Positions 45,496-57,017 of a stretch of 64,000 bases of DNA are shown piece by piece. Origin of the DNA: Xenopus tropicalis (Eukaryota > Chordata > Amphibia > Anura > Pipidae); NCBI RefSeq assembly GCF_000004195.4, contig NC_030683.2, positions 89,615,410 to 89,679,409 on the forward strand, in the 5' to 3' direction. The notes beneath the pieces are model-generated. The model saw nothing but the letters and a program-made list of their open reading frames with translations, did not search any database and had not been told where the DNA came from. Position numbers and translations under genes: made by a program. How positions within the stretch are numbered: the first letter of the stretch is position 1; each line of letters begins with the position of its first letter.

Positions 45496-46364
45496 CCACT
45501 AACGGAGAAAATGTCTGTTGCGATATTAACACCCTAATTTGCATTGTTTCCATTGCATCATAATGAAGCCAGTATCATGATTTACCACTGAAAATAATGG
45601 ATTTCAGGTATTTTACAAGAATAAACACAAAACATACATTTGTTTATACTGAGATTGCTTGCATAGGGAAGATTATAAAGATTTGGAATTATCTAAAATT
45701 GTGCAATGTATTTTGGAAGGAGTGATGAAGTAAAATCATGCAGACACAAAAGCAATTAAAGATGGAGATAGCACATACTGGACAGCAGAGCAGGGAGCAT
45801 ACTTTTCACATTTGGGGTTTTAGAACAGTTGTCTAGCTGGAACCTTTCGGTGAGGTAACCGTATGCCATCCTAGTTTATTTCCTGCAGAAGTCTCCCATT
45901 CCAGTCCAACCATGTTTAATAACTTTCACCTCACGCTCCCCACACACACCTAGGGTTATGACCTAGTCTGGTTGGCCTTCAGTATATAGTAATTATAATA
46001 ACAAGAAAATAAATCTATTTTTTTTACAGTATTACAATTATTTCCTGTTTCTCTGTAATAATAAAACTCAAAGACTAGCCCTTGGAGTATTACCATAACA
46101 TCTGACTCAGTCCTGGCTCTTATAGTGTATTGACAACCACTATAAACTGCTGCAAGCATCCTCCTTTTTGTGTCTATGTTACCCACCCACTTAGATTGTA
46201 TCCTGTACAGCGCAGTGACCTCCTTCCTGTTGTCTTACTTTAATTCGCATTTAATCTGTAATGTAATTTTGTATTTTTTTGTATTTTATCCCTGTTTGTT
46301 TTATTAATGTTTTGTTGTACTGTACAGTGTTGCATACATTATATAAATTTAAATATACATACAT

Positions 46365-46550
46365 GCGGTACCTTGTACTTTAATGGTAGCTAAAATAGTA
46401 TGAATCCATATTGGTCCTATTAGATTTATTTAATGTTTAAATGTTGTTCAGTAGACGTATAAAGAAGGTATGGTGACCTAAGTTTTGTAAAAAAAAACCC
46501 TTATCTGAAAAACCGTAGATCACAAGCATTCCATATAATGGATCTTATAA
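46365..46550. repeat. diverged partial copy of the CAGGTATGGGA repeat
   Basis: GGTACCTTGTACTTTAATGG, AGATTTATTTAATGTTTAAA and related blocks match the interior of 27189-27447 and 44952-45220. Confidence 0.65.
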
Positions 46551-46869
46551 CTGTATAGCATATAGAAGGAGAGGGGATTGCACTAAAGTGGCCATTTTGA
46601 CACTATGGAACCCGGGAGCTAACGCCACCCTTCCACAGTGGGTTGCATCAAAAGGGGCCAGAAGAATTGTAATGCCATATGCTGGGAATGAGCCACAGCT
46701 TGAACCACACACATGCTTAACTGCATTTGTTTTGCTGCATGCGGCGCAAATCTAGTGGGTTGAATTTCCCATGTGCAATTAGGCTGAAATGTTGTGGAAA
46801 ACACTGCATTATGGGTAAAAAACATGCCAATTTACATCCAAACTTGCACTTTGCACACTGCTCTTGTGG

Positions 46870-47120
46870 TTGTAAATGATTACACAAAATTTGAGAGGTT
46901 TAGCAGACAAACATAAGCTGGAATGGGTTATGCTTAGGTATTTCATATGGAAATTAGGCTATGGAAGGTTCAAATTTTTTTTTTTTACTTCCGTAGCCAA
47001 AAGTCACATGATTTTAAGGACTGAGATTCAGTTCGCCAAGTCACTTGGATTTTGCCTAATCTGAATCCTGGTGAAAAAAGAAGGAATCTTCGAATCGGGA
47101 TTTGGCACATCCTTATATAC
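46870..47120. repeat. partial hAT-like repeat with GGATTTGGCACATCC end
   Basis: Interior CTTCCGTAGCCAAAAGTCACATG and end GGGATTTGGCACATCC resemble the complete element at 51251-51552. Confidence 0.55.
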
Positions 47121-47199
47121 AACAGGAGTCCCCTTTTTTCAGCCACATTAAAATGATTTGGAGAGCAACTTGAGCATGAAAACAGTTCCTGGGGGTGCC

Positions 47200-47400
47200 A
47201 AATACGGACTGTGATTGGCTATTTGGAAGCCCCTATGTGGACTGGCAGCCTACAGCAGGTTGTGTTTGGTAGTAAACCTGGTTTTTATGCAACCAAAACT
47301 TGCCTCCAAGCCAGGAATTCAAAAATAAGCACCTGCTTTGAGGACACTGAGAGCAACATCCAAGGGGTTGGGGAGCAACATGTTGCCACTGGTTGCATAT
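47200..47400. repeat. dispersed repeat, also at 54625-54810
   Basis: Both contain a TTGCCTCCAAG-like block, GAATTCAAAAATAAGCACC or similar, and GGGGAGCAACATGTTGCCAC or GTGAGCAACATGTTGCTTGT. Family name not assigned. Confidence 0.65.
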
Positions 47401-47404
47401 AACT

Positions 47405-48535
47405 GATATAAAATATTTAGGGGTGATCTGGAATATAAAGCAGCATCAAACTGGGGTGTCCCACCAGGCCCACCGGGGCTGCCACACCCAGTTAGTAGCG
47501 CCTGACCAACCAATCACCCGTTGTTCCTTTGCACAAGTCTCTAGTTTTGTAACCCATGCATTGCCCCATCAAATCTTCCAGAAGGAAACACTACAGTACA
47601 TCAGTTGGCTCAATGTGGAAAAATAGTAGGATGGAAGGATCAGTTAACTGAGCAGCAAAGGACTGTATTAGTGCAGATGGTATATGTGGTATATGAGATA
47701 TCAATATCCTCATGCTTTATGGCAGGTAAAAAGTGCAGAGCATGTGGCATCATGTATCATCTAACGTATTTGCTGTAAATCAACCTGCCAAGGAATGGTC
47801 ACATTAGTAGGGTGTGTTGTGTTACACTACATTACAGGCTTATATGCCTGAGGGAACGAAGCATGTCTGTAATAAACAAACCCTGGTGTCTCTTAACCTA
47901 TGGCTCGAGATTCAACACAGCCATGTTGTGTAAGATGGATCAGAATCATTCTTAGGTTTTTTATGCAACTTGGTTAGATCAAATTCAGAGCAGAGCAATC
48001 TAATGAGGTAAGGTAGCTTTGTTTGAAACCTATTGTATATGAGTACCAGGATCTGATAAGAATGTACTCTAATTGTATAAAAATAAGTAAAGTGAACAAG
48101 GTCTTGGATTTGTATATTGTATATTGGTGAGGTCACCAAACGAGTGGATCTTTCCACTGAATTGGATTGCAATGACGGCAGTAGCTGAGGCCTGCATCAG
48201 GTAGGCCTGTTAGGAGATTCAATACATTGGAAGAAAAGCTGCAGAATGTCTGAAGGCCTCAAATCGGCTGCTTATATCTGCGCCAAGTATGGCGTGTGTG
48301 CGTGCCTGAATTTTATTGCTTATTTTATTTAGTAATAGAAGTTTACATTACTATTAATTTGAGAAATGAGATCTCTTTTTGTTGGAATGTGAATGTAGGC
48401 ATTTAATTTTGGTAGTTATCCAGCCTAGAACCAGTTTAGGACCTAAACGTAGTACCATTTCAGCATGAAATAGGACAGAAAATAAATCCCTGCCATACTC
48501 ATCCAATCCAAATATTTCATAAATTAGTAACTAAT
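47405..48535. other. intergenic, nothing recognised
   Basis: No coding exon or bounded repeat was recognised. Confidence 0.5.
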
Positions 48536-48540
48536 ACATA

Positions 48541-49078
48541 TGGCTCTGTACTTGGTCCTTTGCTGTTCTCCCTGTACACTCTCTCTTTAGGAGACCTTAT
48601 TTCTTCTTTTGGCCTTAAATATTACTTATATGCAGATGACATCCAGATATATTTAGACACCCCTGCACTAACCACTGATGTTCAAACTCAGATTGCTAAC
48701 TGCCTCCTGGCTATCTCCTCCTGGATGAACCAATGCCACCTCAAACTTAACCTAGGTAAAAAAGAGCTCATGGTCTTCCCACCCAAACCTAGCCCTTCTA
48801 CCCTTTCACCCTTACTATTGATGGCATGACCATTAACCCTGTTAATTCAGCATGCTGGCACGCTAAACCTTTCTATCTTGCTGCTCCTTCCCTCTGGAAC
48901 TCTATCCCTGAATCATTCCATAGGGAACACTGACTCACTCGCTTTAAGATAAAACTCAGCTGTTACCTTCTGGAGCACTAAAACATTATTTTGCCTAGTC
49001 CTGCGCTTAAAGGCAAATGCACATAACTAGTACCTTTGTGGCACTTTATAAATAAAGTTATACATACATACATACATG
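48541..49078 (+). pseudogene. L2-like LINE reverse transcriptase fragment with (CATA)n tail
   Basis: Translation gives [20 protein letters not shown], then [11 protein letters not shown] (RT motif C), then [19 protein letters not shown]. After an internal deletion near 48830, a C-terminal LWNSIPESF-like and FKIKLSCYL-like segment follows, then GGCACTTTATAAATAAAGTT and a (CATA)n tail at 49062-49077. The motifs belong to the CR1/L2 group. The 5' part is absent. Non-functional. Confidence 0.85.
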
Positions 49079-49084
49079 TTTATA

Positions 49085-50850
49085 TTCAGAATTTGTTACA
49101 TCACTGTTAAGTTATGTTTTTATCTTCCAAGTATTTCACTGAGTTTTCCACTTAAGCTGACATGCTTACACAAAATGATAATTGGCAGTGTAATGTATGC
49201 TTTTTGTAAATATAGTGCACAAAATGCTGATTTCAAAAACCTATGACTACAGAAGCAGATCAGGACATGTATAATGAACATCTCTATATAAGCATATTTA
49301 GCCTTAACAACATCAGTATCAGGGAAACTGACTTTTACATTTGGACACTTTTTTGTACTAGTCAAACCAGACCAGGTTGGTTCTCCTATCTATCCAGCAG
49401 AATGCAAACAAAACACCCTACGGGTTATTTAAGTCCACAAGTGCAGTGAGCAAAGACATTTTGAAGTGAAATTATCATGCTTTTCCCCACAGCATTATTT
49501 CACAGATTTCTAATGTCACTGAGGTCACAAGGGGGTGTTGCGCCAGATACAATTGCATTCATTTCGCCAAAATTAATGCAACTGCACGTGCATTTAATTG
49601 CAAATTAGATACAATCTGACTGGTGTCATTTTGGTGTTCAGTGTGCGTGTAATGTCTGCACCTGATTCTTTAGGCGTAAGTGCAGTGTACCTATTTATAC
49701 TGGGCACGAAGGGAACCCTGGAACTACTGCCTGGTCAGGAGATGGCGGTAGCTTTAGGGTTCCCTTGCTTTAATAGGTGCAGCAGCACTGGATTCGAAAG
49801 GGAAGGCAGCAAGGACTGAGTGGCACTGAGCTCAATTATAAAGAAGTGCAAAGAGAGTATTTTGCCGGGTTTAACACTCAACTTACTTGGGGATAGTTTT
49901 GGGAGCACAAATTGCTGCATACACAAAAAGTCAATGTAAATGCTAAATACAACTGCTTATAAAGAGGCCATATTTTCATTCAGATGTTAAACCCATTTAC
50001 CTTGTTTTGTTTAGACAAGGATTTAGTGTTGTTATCCTTTATTTATATAGCATTGATATCTAAACCAACACTTAACAGAAAGGGTTTAATCATTCACATC
50101 AGTCAAGTTAAAACTGACAAACATATACACTGGGGTCAGTTACATCAGAATCAGAATCCAAGGGCAGACATATGGCTTGTATGGTTGTGCAGGGGCCCCT
50201 CAGGGTAGAAGGCCCTCCAATGCTCATACAAATGTTTTTTTTTTGTTTGTTTGTTGAAAGTTTCTGCTTGGGCACCCTGGGAGTCACACCACTGCCCCTC
50301 ACCTATATTTTTAATGATGAAGTTCCCTGTTTATAATGGCTGCAGGAGAGAGGCTGAGTGAGCAGTACAAGGCACTGTACTAAAGGCAACCTATTGCTTG
50401 TTGCTTGTACTTTCATTAAACACTTTTCTCTCTAATTGAGAGACCTATGTACAAAGTACTTCTGTGTGGTTAAATCTGGAACTTTGGCCATATTCTTGTT
50501 TTTTAACAAGAATAAATTCAGTTTATTGAAATACATATGTAATATGAATTACACTTGTACAAAAGTGGATTTTTTGTGATATACAAATTGTAAATACAAA
50601 GTAAATATAACAATAAACTTGACAATGCTTAAAATTCTTGAATCTTTGATTTCCTTTTGCAGGGGGTAACAGACCGGGGGCTGCCTTTATATTACAGCAA
50701 TGTTGACCTGGTGCCTACAGATAATAGTTAAGTTGATGACAGGGGGAATTCACAGTAGAGATTACGGATGACAGAGTGCGGGGGGGATATGAGTGCAGGG
50801 TGACAGTATTTAACAGAGCAGGTTACCACTTTAGGATTACGCTGGCCATA
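49085..50850. other. intergenic, nothing recognised
   Basis: No coding exon or clearly bounded transposon was seen. Confidence 0.5.
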
Positions 50851-50853
50851 TTC

Positions 50854-51176
50854 TTAAGGTGGCCACACACGTGGCGATTTGCGATCTTTCGTGCGACCAT
50901 CAGTCACAAACCATTCAGGGCTGAAACGGCAGATAAGGAGGTAGAAACAATAGGATTTCTACCTCCTTCTGCTGATTCAGCACTGAAGGCAGATTTTGGT
51001 CAGGCGCCTCCTATGGCGCCCGATCAAAATCTTTTAACTGGGCCGATCGGCGAGTCAGCCGATATCAGCAGCTTCCTGCGATATCGGTCGTCTCGCCGAC
51101 ATGCCATACACGCACCGAATATCGTACGAAACGAGGTTTCGTACGATATTATCGGTGCGTGTATGGCCAGCTTTAA
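50854..51176. mobile_element. TTAA-bounded MITE with long central hairpin
   Basis: Ends TTAAGGTGGCCACACACG and CGTGTATGGCCAGCTTTAA. An inner arm pair AATATCGTACGAAAC/GTTTCGTACGATATT around GAG (51118-51150) is perfect and extends outward with CGCACCG/CGGTGCG. Confidence 0.9.
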
Positions 51177-51250
51177 GTGTATAGTACGTCAGATTGGTCA
51201 GATTGCTTCCCCTTAACCCCTGTTACCCACAGCACAAACATATTACATAG

Positions 51251-51552
51251 CAGGGATGCACCAAATCCAGGAATCAGTTCGGGGTTCAGTGAAGTTTCTA
51301 CCTTTCTAGCAGGATTTTGATTCATCCTTATCCAAGTGTCTGGCCGAGCCGAATCCTTAAAGCCATGTGACTTTTGGTTACATGAACAAGGATGTAAAAA
51401 CATTTTTAAGCACAAGCTTCTATTTAACCCTTCTGTAGCCTAATTTCCATATACAAATTAGGATTCAGATTCAGTTTGGTATTCGACTGAATCTTTCACA
51501 AATGATTTGGGGTTCGGCCGAACCCAAAAAAAAATGGATTTGGTGCATCGCT
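51251..51552. mobile_element. hAT-like MITE with GGGATGCACC ends
   Basis: Ends GCAGGGATGCACCAAATCCA and TGGATTTGGTGCATCGCT, with ATTACAT on both sides. Interior has TTCGGTTC/GGTTCGGCCGAACCC-type text. Related partial copies at 32676-32790 and 46870-47120. Confidence 0.8.
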
Positions 51553-51896
51553 ATTACATGGTTTATATAACTAGTTTATATAGCCATGCCATTGTTATTC
51601 TATTATAAGAATAAGCTGAGTTTTTAGTGGATGATTATTACCATGGATGAATCACTGCTACTTTTTTTATGTTGTAAAATGCACAACTACATGTTCTCTT
51701 TCCATCCTGTCCATTTTAGAAATTCATCAGTGAATCACTTATCAATCAAGTGCAACTGGTGGTTTCTGTTTCCCTGCATGGGTTTTCTTCTTCTCGACAA
51801 CTTAGGGCTCACTAGAAGGGTTGTCACCACCATCCCAATATCAGCAGCAATCTCAAGACTTCAATGTCTTGCAGCAGAGACACCATCAGGTGGGAC

Positions 51897-51991
51897 TTAA
51901 GGTGCCCATACACGAGCAGATCCGCTCGCTTACCGATGTCCAAGGGACCGATATCGGCACCTATAGTCGGCCCGTGTATGGGGGCCTTTAA
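51897..51991. mobile_element. 95-bp TTAA-bounded mini-MITE
   Basis: TTAAGGTGCCCATACACG to CGTGTATGGGGGCCTTTAA with an internal ACCGATATCGG-type palindrome. A very short relative of 50854-51176. Confidence 0.85.
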
Positions 51992-52334
51992 GCCTAATAG
52001 TCACTTCACTACATCAGTTACAGACACCAGGATATGTTACAGATAAACGTAATCGTCTGCATCTCTACCCATAAGCTCATATACATGTTGTCCCATGTTG
52101 AGTTAGTTAAAGATGTGGCTATTTCTGAAACAAGAGGGTCATGGCTTTCTTGTTTTTTCAGCTGCTATTGTAAAACTGTATAGGGCTTATTTTAAAAGTG
52201 ACATCATCTTCCATTTATACACAGGAAACATTTTGTCTGCATAATTATTTGTACTATAGATCTGTTACGTTGTCTCTGTCTTCATCTGGGAAAAGCAATG
52301 AACAGTTTCCAGTAGTTATGCAAGTTACATCCCT

Positions 52335-52756
52335 TTAATATTGGATTCTAGTATGACGTAGAGAGTAATATTCTGGGACAATTTGCAATTGGTCTTTATT
52401 TTTTATTATTTGTAGTTTTTTAATGATTCCTGTTTTTGTCCAGCAGCTCTCCCATTTGGAGTTGCAGCAGATATTTGGTTGCGAGAATAAAGGACTGATA
52501 TATGAATAGGAGAGGACTTGAATACAATGCTAAAACGTAACAATAACAATACAATAACAATTAAACTGTAGTTCAAAGCAACAGGTTTTTTTTGGCTGCT
52601 GGGGTCAATGACCCTGTTTGAAAGCTGCAAACAGAAGAAGAGGAAGTTCAAAAACTGTAAAAAAAATAAATAAATAAAGACCAACTGAAAAGTTGCTTAG
52701 ACTTGGCCATTCTATAACATACTAAACGTTAACTTAAAGGTGAACCACCCCTTTAA
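52335..52756. mobile_element. TTAA-bounded dispersed MITE
   Basis: Right end GTTAACTTAAAGGTGAACCA then CCCCTTTAA; left part TAGTATGACGTAGAGAGTAA and GGGACAATTTGCAATTGGTC. This is one of the most frequent Xenopus dispersed repeats. The left terminus looks shortened. A partial copy lies at about 25300-25415. Confidence 0.85.
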
Positions 52757-52759
52757 GGC

Positions 52760-53920
52760 CAAGCCCTAGTCACTTTAGGGAGTAAGTAGTTATACTTTTG
52801 CTGGGATGAATGTAAAGTGATACTAAAACTAAAAAACAACTCTTCAAAATATTAACATACATTAGACGTGACTGCTTTGCACTGATAGGTCTGCTTTTGT
52901 AGGTAACTGATGCTTAAAGTTCCTAAACCTGACTATTTTGCCAACCTGACTGTCCCTTCTCAACCTGTCAGTTATAGCTTCTAATGCTAACGGACTCATC
53001 ATAGAGGAACATGGGGAATCAGATAGGTCATGTAAAAGCATTGGGATAACTTTTAAGGGACCATTATAAATACCATGCAAAGACAATGTTATAATAGATA
53101 TTTAAAAATATGGTTTTATTTCTGGTGTCAATATTTCTTAAAGCTACTTTTTCAGTAACTGTGTAAAGGCACATAGCTAGATAGATGGAATTATGATATA
53201 GTGGCAGTAAGGAAGAAGGATTCTGGTCTGGTGCTCACATTTTAACATTAGGGGTGAAATGCACTGTGTTATTTTTTTGGAGGCTATACTATTTCTCTCC
53301 TGTTTATTCACAAGAGCAAACAAGAGTGTTATGTGGTTTCTCTCTCAAGAGAATGCCTGCATCATTTCCCATTTATCTTAACGCCAGTCAACTCGACCCA
53401 CAATGTTGACTAATGTTTTTGCAGCGATAAGCTGTCTGTCATGGATCTAGGCTATTGCTTGTGACATAAGTTATATTTTGTTGCCCATCAGCAGACCTAC
53501 TATACTCTTGGGTGCTGTGTGTGCCATGGATCCATTTGCATTTATACTGATATTGAGTGTTATATTTTATGTGTTGCAATACACTTAGAACACTGCAGGG
53601 TAAGCCAATAGTTTATTAAATTAAGTGTAAATAGGATCCTGAGGACCTCGCCCTAATCTCTTTTAATTTGTTACCAGACTGCATTATATTTTAATTTTCT
53701 AAAGTGCCATTCACATGTCTATTTACCATTTTAAGAACCTTTAATAAGACCTTTAATACCTTTACAATTCTCAGAAGAAAAGTAGCATAGTAGAAAGTGT
53801 GCATACAGTGGGATTGCATATTATACACCTGATAAAATGTAAGACACATGGATCAACAATTCTTGTTTGGAATCATCCCAGGTCTCACACCAAAAACACA
53901 AAACATAGACAAAATGTAAC
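52760..53920. other. intergenic, nothing recognised
   Basis: No coding exon or bounded repeat was seen. Confidence 0.5.
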
Positions 53921-53925
53921 ACCTA

Positions 53926-54437
53926 GGGGCTGATTTACTAACCCACGAATCCGACCCGAATTGGAAAAGTTCCGACTTGAAAACGAACATTTTGCGATTA
54001 CTTTGCGATTTTTTCGTATGTTTTGCGATTTTTTCGGATTCTGTACGAATTTTTCGTTACCAATACGATTTTTGCGTAAAAACGCGAGTTTTTCGTATCC
54101 ATTACGAAAGTTGCGTAAAAAGTTGCGCATTTTTCGTAGCGTTAAAACTTACGCGAAAAGTTGCGCATTTTTCGTAGCGTTAAAACTTAACGCTACGAAA
54201 AATGCGCAACTTTTCGCGTAAGTTTTAACGCTACGCAAAATGCGCAACTTTTTACGCAACTTTCGTAATGGATAGGAAAACTCGCGTTTTTACGCAAAAA
54301 TCGTATTGGATCCGAAAAATTCGTAAAGAATCCGAAAAAATCGCAAAACATACGAAAAAATCGCAAATTACCGATCATTACGAAAAAAACGCAATCGGAC
54401 TCCATTCGACCCGTTCGTGGGTAAGTAAATCAGCCCC
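53926..54437. mobile_element. palindromic MITE, Harbinger-like, target duplication CTA
   Basis: 512 bp, ends GGGGCTGATTTACTAACCCA and GTAAGTAAATCAGCCCC, CTA at 53923-53925 and 54438-54440. It differs from 38943-39401 mainly by extra GTTAAAACTTACGCG-type segments near the centre. Confidence 0.92.
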
Positions 54438-54624
54438 CTATACTTCAAGTTTCTATACCAACTCAAGGCCACCATAATTCAATAGCAGTGAAGATCTGTG
54501 CCTCCAAATATGTTCCCAGTACAGACGTCACCATCCATTTTTACCTGTGAACAATGTTTGAATATAAAAAAGTTGAGTAGCAATGCAAACATAAAAAGCT
54601 TCTAGAGGGTGACTAGTAAAGGCT

Positions 54625-54810
54625 GCAGTTAGTTATTTGGTAGCCCATTGTGAACTTGCATTACAGGAGGCTCTGCTTAGCAGTACACATTGCCTCCAAA
54701 ACTTTCCTCCAAGACAGAAATTCAAAAATTAGCGCTTTGAGGCCACTGGGAGCAACAGAATGTTGGTGAGCAACATGTTGCTTGTGAGCCACTGGTTGGG
54801 GATTACTGCC
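54625..54810. repeat. second copy of the GAGCAACATGTTGC repeat
   Basis: See 47200-47400. The end GAGCCACTGGTTGGGGATTA is a common frog repeat terminus. Confidence 0.65.
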
Positions 54811-55189
54811 CTAGTAGCGCCTCTGTAACTTGCAGCTTCAGTTAGTCACTTGAGGATAGTGACCGACTTGCATTATACAGCATGAATATATAATATATAT
54901 AACATTCACAGTAGTAAGGGGATAAGTAATAAATACAGGTTAAAACTACATAGCAGGATAAAATCCAGCACATTTTGAATCAGTTTAGTAGAATTAGCTA
55001 CTGTAACAGATGTAAATCATTTTCTACTAATGCTTATGTTTTCCATTGACCCCCTTAGGTTAGCTCCTAACCAACAACCCAGAGCAGACTGAGCATGTGT
55101 AGTTGGGATGTGACCACAAAATTCATACAAATTTCATACATAATGTACTTTGCATTTTGTACACTACTTCTACTAAAATGCCCTCCCCT

Positions 55190-55995
55190 TTAAACAAAAG
55201 TGGGACTGTTTGTCCATATATTGCAAAAAATACATCAAAGTCATCCCTGGTTTGACCAATCCTACACTTTAATCAGATTCAGGGGCGCTGCTGCCATGAG
55301 GCCCCACAATTTTCCAGGGGTGGCAAAAAGCTGGTCCTGGTAACTATACCAAAGAAATTTTTGATTTTTAAATTGGAATATTGTCACTTCAAGTGCAGAG
55401 TGTGCTATTACTTTCTCTATACTAGGGATGCAGCTCCCCTCAACCTCATCTGAAGAAGAAAAACATCATCAGCTATGCCACCTCAGGGTGGCACTAAGTG
55501 CAGGAATGTTCCTGATCAAATGTTTAAAAATTCTATTGCTTCCTTATACATTTTTCACAAAATGAGCAAAAAATGCATGAGTGCAGAGGACCTCTTGTCT
55601 TTGTATGAATTTTGTGGTCACAGACTCATTGTACCCCTGCCTAATGGTTTAAAATGTAATGGTAAACACAACTTTCCCTTTTTTGCTATAGTTTATACAG
55701 GAGCAGTGGCCAGCTTCTTCTTGTAGCTCCCATCATTCCCAGTTACAGTCAGCTGATCCCACTAAAAGCCAATAAAAAGGGCAATTTGGGAGTTTTCTTT
55801 ACCTTGGAAACCAAGTTGCAGGTAAAACTTTATCCCTGTGAAAAATGCACAGGGATAAATGCATTAGAATTCTTAATGAATCAGATAAAAGTAAGTGTAG
55901 GGCTGGCCACACCAGGGATGACTTTGACATAGTTGGCCAACTTGAATATATTGCAATATACGGACAAACAATCCCTGTTTTGCTGAAAAGGGGGG
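55190..55995. mobile_element. about 800-bp element with roughly 90-bp terminal inverted repeats
   Basis: Left arm 55190-55275 (GTTTGTCCATATATTGCAAA, AAAGTCATCCCTGGT, CCTACACTT) is the imperfect complement of the right arm 55885-55995. The interior has no transposase. Confidence 0.75.
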
Positions 55996-56846
55996 ACATT
56001 TATTAGTAGCTTAATGAACAAAATGTCTTTATATCCTATATACTGTATATTGATAATGGGTGAGTAAAGAGGATCTCTTGCCTTTGTCTGAACATGTGCA
56101 GTGTCACTGTCACTTACACAAAAGATTGCCTAACGTGATCAAAAGACAAGCAATTGTTGTATGACAGTAATTTTGGGCTGGTACAGTAAATTCAGTGTAT
56201 AAAATACAGCCATATAGTTTTTAAAGGGTTTAGTTATTGTCAATAATTAAAGGTGTGACATGGACATATAATCTGACAGCGTTAGAAGATATTATAGGTT
56301 ATTTAGGGCTCCAATATTTGAATTATATAAATACAGCCAGGCTACTCAGGAAGAGTGTTAAAGGAAAACAGACCTACAGACTGAACATAGAGACAGCTAT
56401 ATTGTAAATTCTATCACACAGACAGCAACCCATAGAGTGGACTAAGAAGGCACCAACACAGTTATACCGGCCTAATTAAAGTTTCATTATCTACACAGAA
56501 ACACAAGAAAACTTTTCACTAAATACTTTAAATGTTTATGGGAGTAAGCTTTTAATCTATTAGGCTACTAAATAAGTCAGAGTGGCAAAAAGACAAATAT
56601 CAACTTTTCAAGTCTAACACAGACCTGCAATAAACTGGGCAAAGACCCAAACTCTCTATTCTAAGCTGGTAAAACATGACAGGATTGTGAGCCCAGATCA
56701 ATAAAATCCTTTTAAGGCGAAACCAAAATTCAGCACAACTATGCCTTCCCTTTAAAAAAAAAAACTAGGTAAATGTAGACAGAGGGTGGGTGGTGGGGGC
56801 AGAACCCTGTGTAGTGGGAGGGAAAGGAGCCTTTCATGAAGCCGGC
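55996..56846. other. ca6 upstream region
   Basis: No gene was recognised; presumably holds ca6 regulatory sequence. Confidence 0.5.
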
Positions 56847-56858
56847 TTTTTAAAATAT
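56847..56858 (+). promoter_or_regulatory. ca6: possible ca6 TATA-like element
   Basis: TTTTAAAATATT lies about 70-80 bp upstream of the start codon, a plausible distance for a TATA box with a short leader. It is the only such motif close by, but the region is AT-rich. Confidence 0.35.
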
Positions 56859-56926
56859 TTACATATTATGAGCTGTGGATTATAGGCTTAGCACATCTGT
56901 CCTTACGGATACAAGCAGGCTGAACT

Positions 56927-57017
56927 ATGGCAAGGCTTCTGCAGCTTGGTCTGTACTTGTTTCTTGTCCTCGCCTGCCACTTAACCACCTCACATGTTGT
57001 AGAATGGACTTACCAAG
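56927..57017 (+). CDS. ca6: ca6 coding exon 1 (signal peptide)
   Basis: ATG followed by [20 protein letters not shown] then [10 protein letters not shown]. The donor AAG|GTAAGG leaves phase 1. No earlier in-frame ATG gives a signal peptide, so this start is preferred. Confidence 0.92.

Noticed and set aside
48560..48829. Possible host gene from a clean plus-strand open frame
   Set aside because: It contains YADDIQIY and neighbouring LINE reverse-transcriptase text and ends in a (CATA)n tail, so it is a LINE fragment.
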